The translations under genes and the position numbers were made by a program. A DNA stretch of 64,000 bases from Impatiens glandulifera (taxonomy: Eukaryota; Streptophyta; Magnoliopsida; Ericales; Balsaminaceae). The stretch spans positions 248,001 through 312,000 of the forward strand of contig NW_025919457.1 of assembly GCF_907164915.1 (NCBI RefSeq). Reading direction: 5' to 3'. Below, piece by piece: positions 20,805 to 33,504 of this stretch. Each line of letters opens with the position of its first letter. Within the stretch, counting starts at the first letter, position 1. The notes below the pieces were generated by a model. That model did no database searches and was not told where the DNA came from. It worked only from the letters and a program-made list of their open reading frames with translations.

Positions 20805-23800
20805 ATGTCGAACGATAATTTGAAATTCTCTCTACGCTCAATTGTTGAGAAAAACAAGCTCAATGAAACGAACTTCTTTGATTGGGAAAGGAAACTGAGA
20901 ATTATTCTCGGGTCTGAGGGACGTGAGGACGTCCTAACTACCCCTATCCCTACTGTGACCAGAACCTCATCAGATGAGGAGAAGGCAACATCAACTCGGG
21001 TGAAAACTAAAGCATTACCTGTTACTTGTCTCATGCTAGCTGCAATGGAGCCTGAATTGCAAAAGAGGTTTTTGCATTCTGATGCTTATACTATCATAAC
21101 TGAACTGAAAACGCTGTTTCAGGATCAGGCAAGGATAGAGCGATATGAGACTCACAAAGCTATATTTGATAGCAAGCTTGTGAAGGGAAAACCAGTGAGT
21201 CCTCATGTGATTATCCTGACTAGGCTTTTCAAGAGGATGGAAAATCTGGGGACCCTATATGACCAAGAGTTGGCCATTGATATTGTTCTTAGATCCTTAC
21301 ATAATGGTTTTGCACCATTTAGAATGCAATACCATATGAATGGTCTAAAGCATGATCTGAATGAGCTCCATAACATGCTTAAAAATGCTGAAGGCAATAT
21401 TATCGATGACAAGAAGAAGAAAGTTCTAAATGTCAACAATGGGAAGGGGTTTAAGAAGGTGGCTAAAAAAAAGAACAATAACCAAGGGAAAGGCAAGCAA
21501 GTTGCCAAACCCAAGGGTGGTGAGAAGCCAAAGATGGCTGCTGATCATGATTGTTTTTACTGCAAGGCCAAGGGACACTGGAAAAGAAATTGTCCCAGGT
21601 ACCTAAAAGACAAGAAGAACGGGATTGTGAGTTCCACTTCAGGTATTTATGTTATTGACATTATGACAACCGATGTTCTCACATTAAATAATGGTCCTAC
21701 TTGGGTATTAGATACTGCATGTGGTGCTCACATTATTTCATATGTGCAGGGACTTAGAAATATAAGACAGGTGAAGAAAGGAGAGATAGACCTGCGAGTT
21801 GAAAATGGAGCAAGTGTTGCTGCACTTACCGTAGGAGATTTAAGTCTATCTTTACCTTCTGGTTTAATATTAGAACTGAATAATTGTTATTATGTTCCTT
21901 GCATTACTAAGAACCTTGTTTCGGTTGCTGTATTACATTCTGAAGGTTTTGAATTTAGCATTAAAAATGGAAATATTTCTGTTTTTAAGAATGATATTTT
22001 CAATGCGACTACTCCAATGAGTAATGGACTCTTTGTATTGGATCTTAAATCAGAATTAAATAACAAAAGACAAAAATTAAATAGTTTGAGTGAGGCCTAC
22101 CTATGGCATTGTCGATTGGGTCACATTAGTGCGAATCACATGAAGAAGATCCACAAAGATGGGCTTCTAAAAGACATGGATTTTAAATCCATTGATACAT
22201 GTGAATCATGTCTGATGGGCAAGATGACAAGGTCACCTTTCAAAGGAACGTTTGAAAGGGCTACTGAACTACTGGGCGTAATACATACTGATGTATGTGG
22301 TCCAATGAGCACTGAAGCTAGAGGTGGCTATAGATACTTCATCACATTTACTGATGACATGAGTAGATATGGGTATATTTACCTTATGTCACATTAATCA
22401 GAGTCCTTTGAAAAGTTCAAGGAATTTCAAAACGAATTAGAGACTCAAAGTGGCAAGAAAATAAAAGCACTTCGATCTGATCGTGGTGGTGAGTACTTGA
22501 GCCACGAATTTGATCATCATTTGAAAAACTGTGGGATAGTCACACAGTTGTCTACCCCAGGAACACCTCAGCTAAATAGTGTGTCTGAAAGTAGAAACAG
22601 GACTTTGTTAGACATGGTCCGATCAATGATGAATTTTGTTAATCTTCCGGTATCCTTCTGGGGATATGCCCTCACTACCGCTGTACGTACACTAAATAGG
22701 ACTCCGTCAAGAACTGTAAACAAAACTCCATATGAGATATGGACAGGAAAGGTTCCAAAGTTGTCTTTTCTGAAAATATGGGGATGTGAAGCTTATGTAA
22801 AGCGTTTACAAACAGAGAAGCTTACCCCAAAATCAGATAAATGTTTTTTTATAGGGTATCCAAAAGGAAGTTTTGGATATTACTTCTACAATCCAACTCA
22901 GCAAAAGGTGTTTGTTGCAAGGGATAGTGTCTTTTTGGAAAGAGAGTTCCTTTCCAACAAGTCAAGTGGGAGAAATATTCATCTTGAAACAGTTCAAGAT
23001 GATGAAGAGCAACAAACTCAACAACAAAATGACAAGGATGATGTCGATGCAGAGATGATTACTTTTGAAGGCTCAGGGCCTCAAAACATCCAAGAACCAG
23101 AACAAGAGGATCTACAAATAGTTGTAGATCATGTTCCGGATTTAGATCTTGAATAAGTTGAACCCACTCGTAGATCGGAAAGGCCAAGGGTACAACCAAG
23201 ACGTTATGATGATTTCATCTTAAATGTAAACCTTGATGTTCTTATGCTAGAACACAGTGAGCCTTCGACCTATAAGTAAGCAGTGACGGGTCCAGACTCC
23301 AATAAATGGCTTGACGCCATGAGGTCTGAAATGGATTCAATGTTTTAAAATCAAGTATGGGACTTGATAGATTTTCCAGATGGAGTAAAACCCATAGGAA
23401 GCAAATGGATTTTCAAACTCAAAAATGACAAGGATGGAAATGCATCTGTTTACAAGGCAAGACTAGTTGCCAAAGGTTTTAGACAAATTCATGGTATAGA
23501 CTATGACGAGACATTTTCACCAGTTGTCATGATTAGATCCATTAGGATAATCCTAGATATTTCTGCATATTATGACTATGAGATATGGCAAATGGATGTC
23601 AAAACCGCTTTTCTAAATAGTTTTTTGGAATAGAATGTGTACATGACACAACCTGAAGGTTTTGAAGATCCAAATCATGCTGGGAAGGTATGCAACCTTA
23701 AGAAGTCCATTTATGGACTTAAGCAAGCATCTAGGAGTTGGAACTTTCGATTTGATGAAGAGATCAAAGAGTTTGAATTCATTAGATGCGAAGAGGATCC

Positions 23801-24838
23801 TTGTGTTTACAAGAAGTTTAGTGGGAGTAATGCAGCCTTCTTAGTCTTGTATGTAGATGACATACTACTTATTGGGAATGACATTCCGATGCTAGAGTCC
23901 GTAAAGGAATGGCTGAAGAAATGTTTCTCAATGAAAGACTTAGGAAAGGCCGAGTACATACTTGGAATTAAGATCTATAAAGATAGATCTAAGAGGCTTC
24001 TTGGATTAAGTCAAGGAACTTATATTGATAAGATTCTTAATAGATTCAAGATGCAAGATTCCAAGAAGGGATTTTTACCCATTCAACAAGGTGTATATCT
24101 CAGCAAGACGCAGTGTCCTAAAACACCTGATGAGCTTGAGAAGATGAACAAGATCCCATATGCTTCTACTATAGGATCTATCATGTATGCCATGGTATGT
24201 ACACGTCTAGATGTTGCATATACTTTGAGCATGTGTAGCAGATACCAATCAAGTCCTGGAGAAGCACACTGGAGTACAGCTAAGAATATCCTAAAGTATT
24301 TAAGAAGAACAAAGGATGATTTCATAGTATATGGTGGAGATGAAAAATTGATCGTACAAGGCTATACTGATGCAAGCTTTCAGACCGACCGAGATGGCTT
24401 TGAGTCTCAATCGGGTTATGTCTTTATCCTTAACGGAGGAGATGTGAGCTGGAAGAGCTCCAAGCAAGGTACTGTAGCAGATTCTACAACAGAGGCTGAG
24501 TACATTGCTGCTAGTGAAGCAGCAAGGAGGCCGTTTGGATGAGGAAGTTCCTAGATGAACTCAGTGTTGTTCCTAGCATTTCAATGCCTATCGACATCTA
24601 TTGTGACAACAATGGTGCCATTGCTCAGGCAAAGGAACCGAGTTCGAGCTCCAAATCCAGACACGTTATGAGAAAGTATCACCTTATTTGACACATCATC
24701 ACTATGGGTGATATTAGGATGTGTAAGGTGCATACTGATGACAACATTGCAGATCCATTAACAAAACCTATGCCTAGGCCCAAGCATGAGAGTCACACTA
24801 GGTCTAAGGGTCTCAAGCACATTGGAGAATGGCTTTGA
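20805..24838 (+). pseudogene. Copia-2 gag-pol polyprotein, inactivated by stops and a frameshift
   Basis: The frame starts at 20805. Gag covers residues 1-240. A CCHC knuckle CFYCKAKGHWKRNC lies at residues 250-263. The protease active site at residue 303 reads DTACG, where related Copia elements have DTGCG. The integrase HHCC region starts near residue 434 (WHCRLGH ... CESCLMGK), and catalytic-core words HTDVCGP, SDRGGEY and SESRNRT follow. Reverse transcriptase has KPIGSKWIFKLK, YKARLVAKGF, IYGLKQASR and YVDD (23850-23861); RNase H has GYTDASF and STTEAEY; the end reads ADPLTKPM. In-frame stops lie near 22395, 23154, 23277, 23346 and 23631, and a one-base loss near 24520 shifts the frame. 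It could be copied only by proteins supplied in trans. Confidence 0.93.
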
Positions 24839-25670
24839 GTTTGCTTTTGTATTACATTATGTATTTATGAGTGTTAGACACCAGTTTTATGTTTGACTTG
24901 ATGATTTTATGATATATGATATTTCATCCTTATTTATATTGTTTTTATCGATATTGAATAATATGTCCAAATAATTCATTATTAACAAATGGGATCACCT
25001 TAAGTGTTCTGGTGAATGAAACCCCATTAAGTGAAATGAAGTTTTGAATTATTAAAAGTCTATAGTTTGAAATCATCAAATGGACATAGATGATTTTATA
25101 AGTTACTATATTGTAAGCTGACTAATAGCGTCAGGTTTCATGGGCTATAAGGACATGGAGATGTCTAGTCAATTACATATATGTGTATGGATGATACATG
25201 TAAGACTGACCCACCTTAAGACTCTCTAAAAGAGATTGTACAGTTTTTAAGTTAAACCATGTTTAGTAGATTCCTCAGACATGAGTATGTTGTGGCCTCA
25301 CTTGATGATTGATATTTCTTTGACACTATTAAACGCTTTTCGTTAAAGGGAGTTATAAAGGCAGTAGTTGAGATTGCTAAAAATTGAGTGGGAGCCATAG
25401 TCATACAAGAATGGAGAAGTCCTCCTACTTCATGTATACTGTGATACATTGAACTGGAATGGTGTATCGGCCACTTGAAGAGCGAGAACTGAAAATGCAT
25501 GGCCATGCTTGGATGGATTAATATGAATCATCCGTTTAATTGACAGTTCAAACTCAGAGTTCAAGAAACATATTTGATAGAAAGGTATGAATGTTACCAT
25601 ATCATCAAATAAGACATTAAGAGACAAAGGTATCTTATATTGCACACTTGTTTAAGGACAACTGGGAGAT
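24839..25670 (+). other. Copia-2 3' untranslated region
   Basis: About 830 bp between the pol end and the 3' LTR, closing with a purine-rich ACTGGGAGAT. The short open frames here have no recognisable product. Confidence 0.6.
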
Positions 25671-26546
25671 TGAAGGAATTGTGTCCTTTAATTTAATGTG
25701 CAATGACTAAACTTGGATAGGACAAATTAACAGATATAATTTAATCCGATTATTTTAGGAGTCGTAGTGTTTTGCTAGAAGCCAACTACGATTAATGGGG
25801 TTAAACCTATAACTATTATAATCGGGTCCTATGAGGTCACACACTTAGAGTTGACCGACTAGATAAACGAGAAAGATGGTTAATTATTAATACATATTAG
25901 ATATTATTAATAATAAGAAATATTATTTATTTGTGAAATAAAATAATATATAATTAATACATATTAGATATTATTAATAATAAGAAAAATTATTTATTTG
26001 TGAAATAATATATAATTAATGGTTAATTATGGAGTTAAGATTGTGAAATAAAATAATATATAATTAATACATATTAGATATTATTAATAATAAGAAATAT
26101 TATTTATTTGTGAAATAAAATAATATATAATTAATGGTTAATTATGGAATTTTATTTAATACAAAAGGATTCACTTATTTGCAAAAAACGCAAGTGAATA
26201 GAGAGAGAATTGTTCCTCTTTTAAAACGGTTTTTGCTATATTACGGTGAGAACTCCAAGATGAAGAAATCATCTTTTAATCTAGCAATTGGATTGCTTCC
26301 CCTTTGTCTTTTTCGTCCTAGCAGTCGAAAGTAAAGAGATCTAGTCGGGCTCGTGTGGACCAAGTAGAGGAGCAACACGTGGGGCTCTCGACTATTCATT
26401 ACTACCAGATCTGATCTGGTTCACGCATCAAAGGTATATTCCTATAAACTATATATCATGATTCTATCAATTATGCATTATCATATGATTAGATGTTTAG
26501 ATTAGATCTATAAATTATTCCGCTGCGAACATCTAATTCACCTACA
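25671..26546 (+). repeat. 3' LTR of Copia-2
   Basis: 876 bp, matching 18936-19787 with several substitutions and indels. It carries the same 67-70 bp tandem units between about 25880 and 26135. Confidence 0.92.
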
Positions 26547-26700
26547 AAGTAGTGGTAGAAGGAAGGACGAGGGTTTCTAGTTTCTACTTGTAGTGGAAAG
26601 GGAGGGAAGTAGCGGTGAAATAGTGTTGGAAGGAAGGATTAGGGTTTCTACTTGTACTAGAAAGGGAAGGAAGCAGTGGTTGAATAGATGTCAGCATTAA
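26547..26700. repeat. Minisatellite interrupted by Copia-2
   Basis: A unit of about 75 bp (GGAAGGA(C/T)(G/T)AGGGTTTCTA...CTTGTA(G/C)TGGAAAGGGAGGGAAG) occurs at 26565-26620 and 26630-26680. The left flank of Copia-2 (CTTGCACTAGAGAGGGAAGTA at 18915-18935) looks like the end of another unit. The element therefore landed inside a short tandem array. Confidence 0.6.
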
Positions 26701-27289
26701 ATGAATCTCTTATATTTTTTTTTATTAATTTTTTTTATCAGACTTCCCTTGAATTCGACTCTAACTAGGATTGAAAGATTCAAAATAACATCATCTTCAT
26801 TAGGATTATAAGGAGAATTAAACATAAGTAGAAGAGATAATCACTACCAGAAAAAAAACTAACGACGACGCTTAAAAGACCTATGCCAATTCTTATAAGC
26901 GTTGCCAAAATTGTTACCGACACTTATTCTTGCGTCGTCAAAAGCATGGTGGGCGCAAGTTTTAGCAACACTTATTTAAGCATCGGTACTATTATTTTAA
27001 GCGTTGCCAAAAGGGAAGGGCATTTAACAACGCTTATTTAAGCGTTGGTAACAGTAATTCAAATGTCGCCAAAAGTCTAGTTTATTTTTAAACGGTTATT
27101 TTAACAATTCTTTTAAAATTTTATTTATATAAAATAATAATAAAAACTTAAATAATTAAATAAAATAACATTAATTAGTTACCTTACCTCTAATGTTCTA
27201 TTTATTTAAATAAAGTGCATTAAATTTCAAATAAATAATTCCCTTGAGATGAAAATAACTTTACTACTTTCTGTCTCACTTTCATAAAA

Positions 27290-27420
27290 GATCTTTTGGC
27301 AATTTGAAATCCTTAGGCGATTTGAGTGTTGGTATAATTGTCCTAGTTTCTATTAATGCATCCACAATTCTCTCAACTTGCTTCTCAACTTCAACAGAAT
27401 TCTCATTTTTAAGTCAAATG
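27290..27420 (-). pseudogene. Unidentified coding fragment inside CACTA-1
   Basis: On the - strand, NSVEVEKQVERIVDALIE then KSPKDFKLPKDLL and a stop can be read. It looks like the end of a real protein because it is low in AT-type codons and open for over 40 residues. I do not recognise it. It may be part of the captured malic-enzyme transcript or a second captured gene. Confidence 0.3.
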
Positions 27421-27724
27421 AGTACACAATAAATGCGACAATGGTTTCAACACTACTATTAGAAAACAAAGTGGCATGCATACCTCTCTTGCAACACAAA
27501 TGCTGACAATGGTTTCAACTGTAACAAAAGCTATTTTCATGTCAGATGAGTACACAAAAAAAATTAACTCTTTTTAGATAGGCAATTAACTACCTTTATT
27601 AAGTTCTAATAAGATTTTCCAGTCCAATTCTAAATTCCCATACATGCAAGTAATTCATGAGTTGGAAGAGAATAAATTTTGCAGTTACCTATTAAGGAGA
27701 GGAAGAAATTTTATATTCGAAACT

Positions 27725-29521
27725 AACCCAGGAAAATTGTACATATTGTTTCCCTGATTGTTATGGCCAATATGCCTATTACCTGCAGAATGTGTGCCAA
27801 ATGCCATAGATCAAGTTATTATTCACATCTATTTAAGTAAGACTACAGAAAATTTAATCATCCTTACCATATCATTAATGACTAAGCTCTAAGAGAAGTT
27901 TGATTCTTACAAATCAAGCACACTTAAAATGCTCAATTCCATATATAAACAGTTAAAGGGGATAAGTTATTTGAACAAACAACTAAGTAAATTATTTTTT
28001 CAAAATGCAGCATAATTTTTCCATTTGGAAAAGTTAGATAGGTAAAATTTGGCAAGCTAAAAGAGAAACATTCAACACGTAGATTGGGGTCATACCAAAA
28101 TCCACATCTCTAAATGGGCTTCCACTAATATTCTCACCCAATACAGAGAAAGCTTCTTCAGGGGTACATTCAGCTATCAATGGAAGAAAGCTTAATGTGT
28201 TAGATGGAGAATGACGTCTGACTTAGGTATTTGCAGTAACGAGAATACCATTTTTTGTCGGATTTGACATTGCAAAAACTGCTGGTCTGGTGAAAGATGA
28301 GTCATTCAGAGCTTCTAATACCTGAAGCCACATTTTCATATTACATATTGCCATTTCATGTAACACAACAATTAATGAGGATAATAACCTATCAACATCC
28401 AATAGGACTTTGAAGGTAAAAAATTGAAACAAAGGAACCATTCAATACCTGATAAGCACTAAAACAAATTGTATGAGACCTAGGAAGACTAATCTGAAGC
28501 ATATGAGAATATGACAAGCTTAACACCAATATCTGAACTTGGAAAAGCTAATTTGAAAGAGATTGCATATTTATCAGAAAATAATATCAAATTGAGGGAA
28601 GATATTTCAATTGTAGGTGGTATTCAAACCGATGATACTTATGAATAAATTAGTAGCCTATGTTTCTCTTTTTAACCTAAAACATGAAATAAAATTACAC
28701 TCAAGTTGGTAAACTAATTAAGTAGGCATCCTATGTGCTGGAACAACCGTTAACTATGCATTTATGCTGGAACAACCATTAACTATGAATTTGTACACAA
28801 CAAATATAACTGGTATGTTATAGAATGGAAAAGAGAGGAAATGATTGGCAGCAACACAAGTCAACATTGTAAAGTAGCAAGTAGGAACATTAAAAAATGT
28901 GAATGTGTAATGTTTTTATGTGTGTGAAGGATGAGAGTCAATTTACCCAAATTTTCCAATGTCTAGTGTGAAATGACATAGGGGTAGGCCATTCTTTACT
29001 ACAATCTCCTAATCACACCCACATAGATTTCATAAAATTTATAATACAACCAATATTTCTAGATTTTCCAATGTATATCGTGTGCAATTACATAAAGGTA
29101 GACCATTCTTGTTACAATCTTGAATCTCCTACTCTCTCTTAGTTTCCATAAGTTTATGATATAACAAGAGATCAATTAAGGGACAAATATAATCTAGTTT
29201 TGCAACATGGTTGTAAATGTATAAATACATAAAAGATTTGCAATTACCTGGACATCATCATGAAACATTTTATAGTTTTTTCTATAACGTTGCAACAACT
29301 TGAATGCCCACTTGCTTTGAAAATCTTCAAACTATATGAATATAGAAAATAACTATCATTCTTGAGAGAGGAAAAATAACTGAAGCAATGTTTATCACTT
29401 TCCAGAATTACCTGCACAATCACACACACCATCGAGTAAAGACGGCCTCCATAAATTCATCAACAATAGCAGTACAGTCCTCCCCATCAAGGCGAGGTTC
29501 TTGCAAGCCCAGATATGACAT
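27725..29521 (-). pseudogene. Captured exons of a plant NAD-dependent malic enzyme
   Basis: Five exon-like blocks on the - strand match plant NAD-malic enzyme in order: A, 29521-29412 (YLGLQEPRLDGEDCTAIVDE, EFMEAVFTRW); B, 29331-29248 (FEDFQSKWAFKLLQRYRK, FHDDVQ); C, 28321-28249 (VLEALNDSSFTRPAVFAMSN, PTKN); D, 28173-28096 (AECTPEEAFSVLGENI, SGSPFRDVDFG); E, about 27782-27725 (IGHNNQGNNMYNFPG). Introns with GT/AG ends are kept, so genomic DNA was captured rather than a cDNA. Between B and C the exons that should carry much of the NAD-binding domain are missing. Exon A has a stop after TRW, and exon D lacks three residues before SGSPF. The enzyme decarboxylates malate to pyruvate in mitochondria; this copy cannot. 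Whether it is transcribed within the CACTA element is unknown. Confidence 0.85.
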
Positions 29522-30389
29522 AGAATAGCACCAGTAAATGAATGGATTAAATAATATTTCTATTCACATCCACTGAACTTTTAGAGGAGTATGTTCAAAA
29601 GCCAAATCAATATGTATGTGCTAGTGGAATGTTTAATCATGCATTAACTTTTAGCCTGACAAATTAAGATCCACCTTCTCCGTCAACACTAACAACTTCC
29701 GTGGCTCTTAATAATGGTAAATGAGAAACCAAAAATTGACAAAAATAATAAAGATAATTTTGCTTCATGTTGAAGCATATAAAATATGCGATGACATTCA
29801 ACTAAGAAGAATTTAATATCAACTAAAGGAAAACCGACATTGAACGAAGCAACTGAATTAATAATCAAAGAAGAAGAATAATGATGAGAAGATTATCAAA
29901 AAAAAAATCACAATTGTAAGCATGAAAATTTGACTTACTCTATTTGTAAAATAATATTATTATGTTTAATAATATTAAAATAATACTTGAAAGAAGGAAT
30001 TAAAACCTAATTAAGTATTAATTATTGTGATAATTAAACCTTAATTAAGGAAACTTTCCAAAATTCTAAAATTAATTTGAGGATAAAATATTTGTATATA
30101 TTTTACCCAAATTAGACCAAGGAAGGGGTTAAAAATATTTAATTAGGATTTATTCATGATTTATGTTTAATTCATGACTTAAACCAATTAAATAAAATAC
30201 CCCAAAATTCCCAAAAGTTCAGAAAAAAATAAAATATGATAATAATTGTTATTGTGATTCTAGAAATATTTTTTGTGATGTTTTTGGCGAAAAAATGGAT
30301 TTAAAAGGAATTAAATTCGAATTTTAATAACCTTTTAAATAAAATATAAAATTGCATAATCCTGTGTGGCTGATTTTATGTCTAAACTT
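29522..30389. other. AT-rich part of CACTA-1, possibly the start of an LTR-like repeat
   Basis: From about 29915 (TGTAAGCATGAAAATTTGAC) the AT-rich style with ACCCCAAAATTCCCAAAAGT resembles LTRs of large plant Gypsy elements. I found no matching second LTR or duplication. Confidence 0.3.
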
Positions 30390-31200
30390 TGTAGCAGGAT
30401 CATTGACCATCAGATGAGCGCCCAGATCTCATCCGACAGCCCAGAGCGCGCCAGAAATCCAGCTGTAGCAGAACCACGCACGCGCGCCCGCACTGGATCA
30501 ACTAATGGGACAGACTGACCCCGTTAGTCAACGAGGCTAACCGCTGATGGAACCAGATGGAACTCGGCGTTCCGTTACTCAAAACGACGCTGTTTTGTTC
30601 ATCTTCTTCGCTGGGATGCAGGGGTCGCTGGATTCGCGATCATCGCTGGCGTCCAACCTTCCAGAAGCTCTAACTTCGGCTACAGGCGATCAAATCCGTT
30701 GATTTTTTTTCGCCCACGTGATCCCCTCATCAGTGCCTACGTTTCCCCTTATCTATAAGCCTTATCTTCCTCGGGATAAGACTACCAGCTGCCGGATAAG
30801 ATTTTAGGGATAAGAACGCCGACGGTCAAAATCAAGTCGAATTGGCCTTCTACAACCGACCTATCCACCCTGTAAATACTCCCCTACCATCCTAATACTA
30901 ATCCATCAAACAATAACTGCAAATTACACATCAAATCGCCTCAATCGAAGACATGCAATTTCCGACCAAGAACAATTTTCTGCAGAACTTTCTCCGGTGA
31001 GCCAAGCTTCGATCCAGGTTTCTGGATCACTTCCAATACTGCCCAGGAATGTTTTCCAGTTGTTAGTATGATTCCAGAAGCACTTGATTTTCGATTTGTA
31101 ATTCAAAATTTTGAATTTCTTCAAATTTTCTTGTTTGATCACTTTGGTCGTGTTCTTATGCTTGATTGTGTGATTTCTTTGTAGAGAATCATTATATATA
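30390..31200. other. GC-rich block, LTR- or promoter-like
   Basis: The stretch is clearly richer in G and C than its surroundings and contains CCAGATCTCATCCGAC, CGCGCGCCCGC and a TATAAGCC (about 30755) followed by TGTAAATACTCC. No open frame is convincing. It could be the promoter and leader of an LTR element or of another captured gene. Confidence 0.35.
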
Positions 31201-31269
31201 TCATGTGTAAGCTTTTTGTTGAAAGAAAACCGATAAAATCAACCTAGAACAAAATTTTGCAAAAATTAG

Positions 31270-31800
31270 TTTGAAAATTGGATTTTTTGAAATGTTGTGT
31301 TCTTGATTTAAATCTGGATTTGTTGATCCAGATTGTTGTTATATATGTTTATAAACATGTTTGAATAATTTCCATACAACTATAATCAAGTTTTGATCAT
31401 GTTTGATCAAAATTGAAATTTGAGAAAAAAAAAGGTTGAAAATTTGAATTTTAAAACTTTGTGTTCTTGTTTTTAATCTAATTTTGTTGGTTCAATTAGT
31501 TGTATTACATGTTTGTATACATGATTGGATGATTTCTAAGTAACTGTAATCATGTTTTGATCATGTTTAATCAACTTGAAATTTTGGAAAAAAGGGTTAA
31601 AAACTGGATCTTTTAAATTTCATGTTCTTGCTTCTAATTTGGATTTGTTGATTCAATTAATAGCTATACATGATTCTTAACATATAGGGATGAATTCCAA
31701 GTAACTGTTTCACCCTTTTGATCATGTTTGATCAAATTTGGTTTTTGAAAAAAGTTAGATTTTGATTCAATCTAAACTATTTTAATGATGTAATGATGTT
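31270..31800. repeat. Tandem repeat of about 165 bp
   Basis: Each unit holds TGTTCTTG(A/T/C)TT, TTTGTTG(A/G)TTCAAT-like words, a CATG(T/A)TT segment and TTTTGATCATGTTTGATCAA. The TGTTCTTG word occurs at about 31296, 31461, 31623 and 31797, giving periods of 162-174 bp. The units have diverged. Confidence 0.75.
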
Positions 31801-31975
31801 CTTGTTTTGGTACGTATTAACTATATTAATCATTTCAATGCTAATGGAACAAAAATCAGGCCTTGAAATGGCCTAATTTAAAAGATCTCAAAATTTGACA
31901 TAGAAATGGTGTTTTAAAATTGATCCTCTTATGATTTTCAAAATCGTGATTTATGTTAGGGCTTTTTTTCTTCAT

Positions 31976-32640
31976 ATCGACACCAGTTCATCCTATGACT
32001 CGCCTTCTGGGAAAGACTCAACACTCGTGATCGTATCAGTAAGTATATGAGCATCTCAGATGCAAACTGTCTTCTATGTAGAGGAAATGAAGAAACCATA
32101 GATCACCTATTGGGAGCTTCTGTATTGCTTCGGAGCTTTGGGATAGATTCTATAAAAGCCTGAAGCTTATCAGTTTACCGAGCGAATGGAATGAAATCAA
32201 AGAAGTGGCACTACTCAAAGCCAATGAAAATAGATTTGTAGCAAGCGTGTTCAAGTGCGGATTTGGAGCAGTGGTGTATAACATTTGGAAAAAACGAAAT
32301 ACAAGGGTATATTGCAGAACTCGCAAGAGCGTTGAAGAGTTATGGAAAGATATTGTATCGGATTGCAGCGCTCTCGCGGGAACGTGGAGAAGAATCCAAG
32401 CACGGAGTAGAACTGGAATATCTGTAGAAACTGGAATTTACCTTTTTTGAAATCACTAGAATTGAAAGCATTGTAATTAGATAATTCATTTACGTTTTTA
32501 GCTTTTTAGCTTTTATTCAGAATGTTACGATTTCAAAATCATTCTAGGCCTGTTTAGAATTATCTCTTAAACTCGTGGTTTTTTTCCTGTTTTTGAGAAT
32601 TTTTAATGAAATGACGCTAAGTCGTTTTCCCAAAATAAAG
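31976..32640 (+). mobile_element. 5'-truncated LINE copy
   Basis: It starts inside the zinc-binding end of the LINE ORF2 (HQFILWLAF-like wording, then RLSTRDRISKYMS, CLLCRGNEETIDHL). It runs to the end of ORF2 near 32450 and the 3' UTR to ATGACGCTAAGTCG near 32625. The same tail occurs at about 41870-41900 and, inverted, at 10914-10930. It lies just upstream of the longer LINE. Confidence 0.8.
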
Positions 32641-33504
32641 AAACATATAATCTCTAGAGATTTCCGACCAGAATTTTCCGGCGAGATTTTTGGCGATAGA
32701 GTCTTGAAATTCTTCTCCAAGAATGTGCACATCATTCTATTCAGCAATAATAACAAATCAAAAATTCAATTGAATCTCCGGAAAATCAAGAAAACGTTGT
32801 TCGTTGATTGAAACACGATCGGCACGATCGCCACGATCTCCATGAACGACAGGATCGGCAGTACCGCAGAATCCCCTGTTTCGCAAGTGCCGATAGGGTT
32901 TCAATCGTACTGATCGTGTCTTGTTGTAACCGTTGCGGCACAAGCGACATGGTCAATACTGCACAATCGACGTCACGATCGGCACAAACGATACGATCGC
33001 CACGAATGGCACGACGATAGTGTCGCGGAATCCCTAGTTGGATCATTCAAAAGCAGATTGTGGTGCGCCCTTTGGGTTGCGTGTTGCTGTGTGAGGAACT
33101 ATTGCAGTCATCTTCTTCTACTGTTGACTAGAACGAATCGTCAAAATCCCCTTCTATCGAGATCGGTCGTCGGCCTAACGTCGGTCGCTATCCTCTCATC
33201 ATCTATCGTTTACAGGTAAGTCTAGATTTCGGTCTGGATCTCAAGCCACACCGTGAGGCGCGGTTAGGTTTCCTTTGAATATATTATTCGCATTTTAAAT
33301 CAAGCAGACAATCTAGAGGAAGCTTCTATAGCTATAGACCGTTCCAAAAGTGCTTAGACCTTTTCTTGTCTGGGAACTTATCTTTAAGCCCCTGTTGCGG
33401 TGCGATTGGGATCCTAATCGTGCTGTTTACACCCACCCTTTGCTGCAGAATTCTAACCTTTGTGTCTCCTTTGAAGATTAAGTAGTTTACGCTTGATCTT
33501 TCCT

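Larger units (their letters stand above)
18936..26546 (+). mobile_element. Complete but inactive Copia retrotransposon (Copia-2)
   Basis: Two LTRs (18936-19787 and 25671-26546) begin TGAAG(A/G)AATTGTGTCC and end CTAATTCACCTACA. The 5-bp duplication AAGTA flanks the element (18931-18935 and 26547-26551). A tRNA-Met primer binding site follows the 5' LTR, a gag-pol region spans 20805-24838, and a short purine tract (ACTGGGAGAT) precedes the 3' LTR. All Copia domains are present in order, but several stops and a frameshift inactivate the polyprotein. The LTRs differ by indels and substitutions, so this insertion is older than the one at 2964. Confidence 0.95.

Noticed and set aside
29915..31200. 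A complete Gypsy (Tat/Ogre-like) LTR
   Set aside because: The style fits, but I found no matching end, no duplication and no second LTR, so it is kept only as an uncertain block.
32544..33046. Overlapping frames in the CGATC-rich stretch (Arg/Asp/His-rich)
   Set aside because: Open on both strands in several frames, because stop codons are rare in this composition. No domain.
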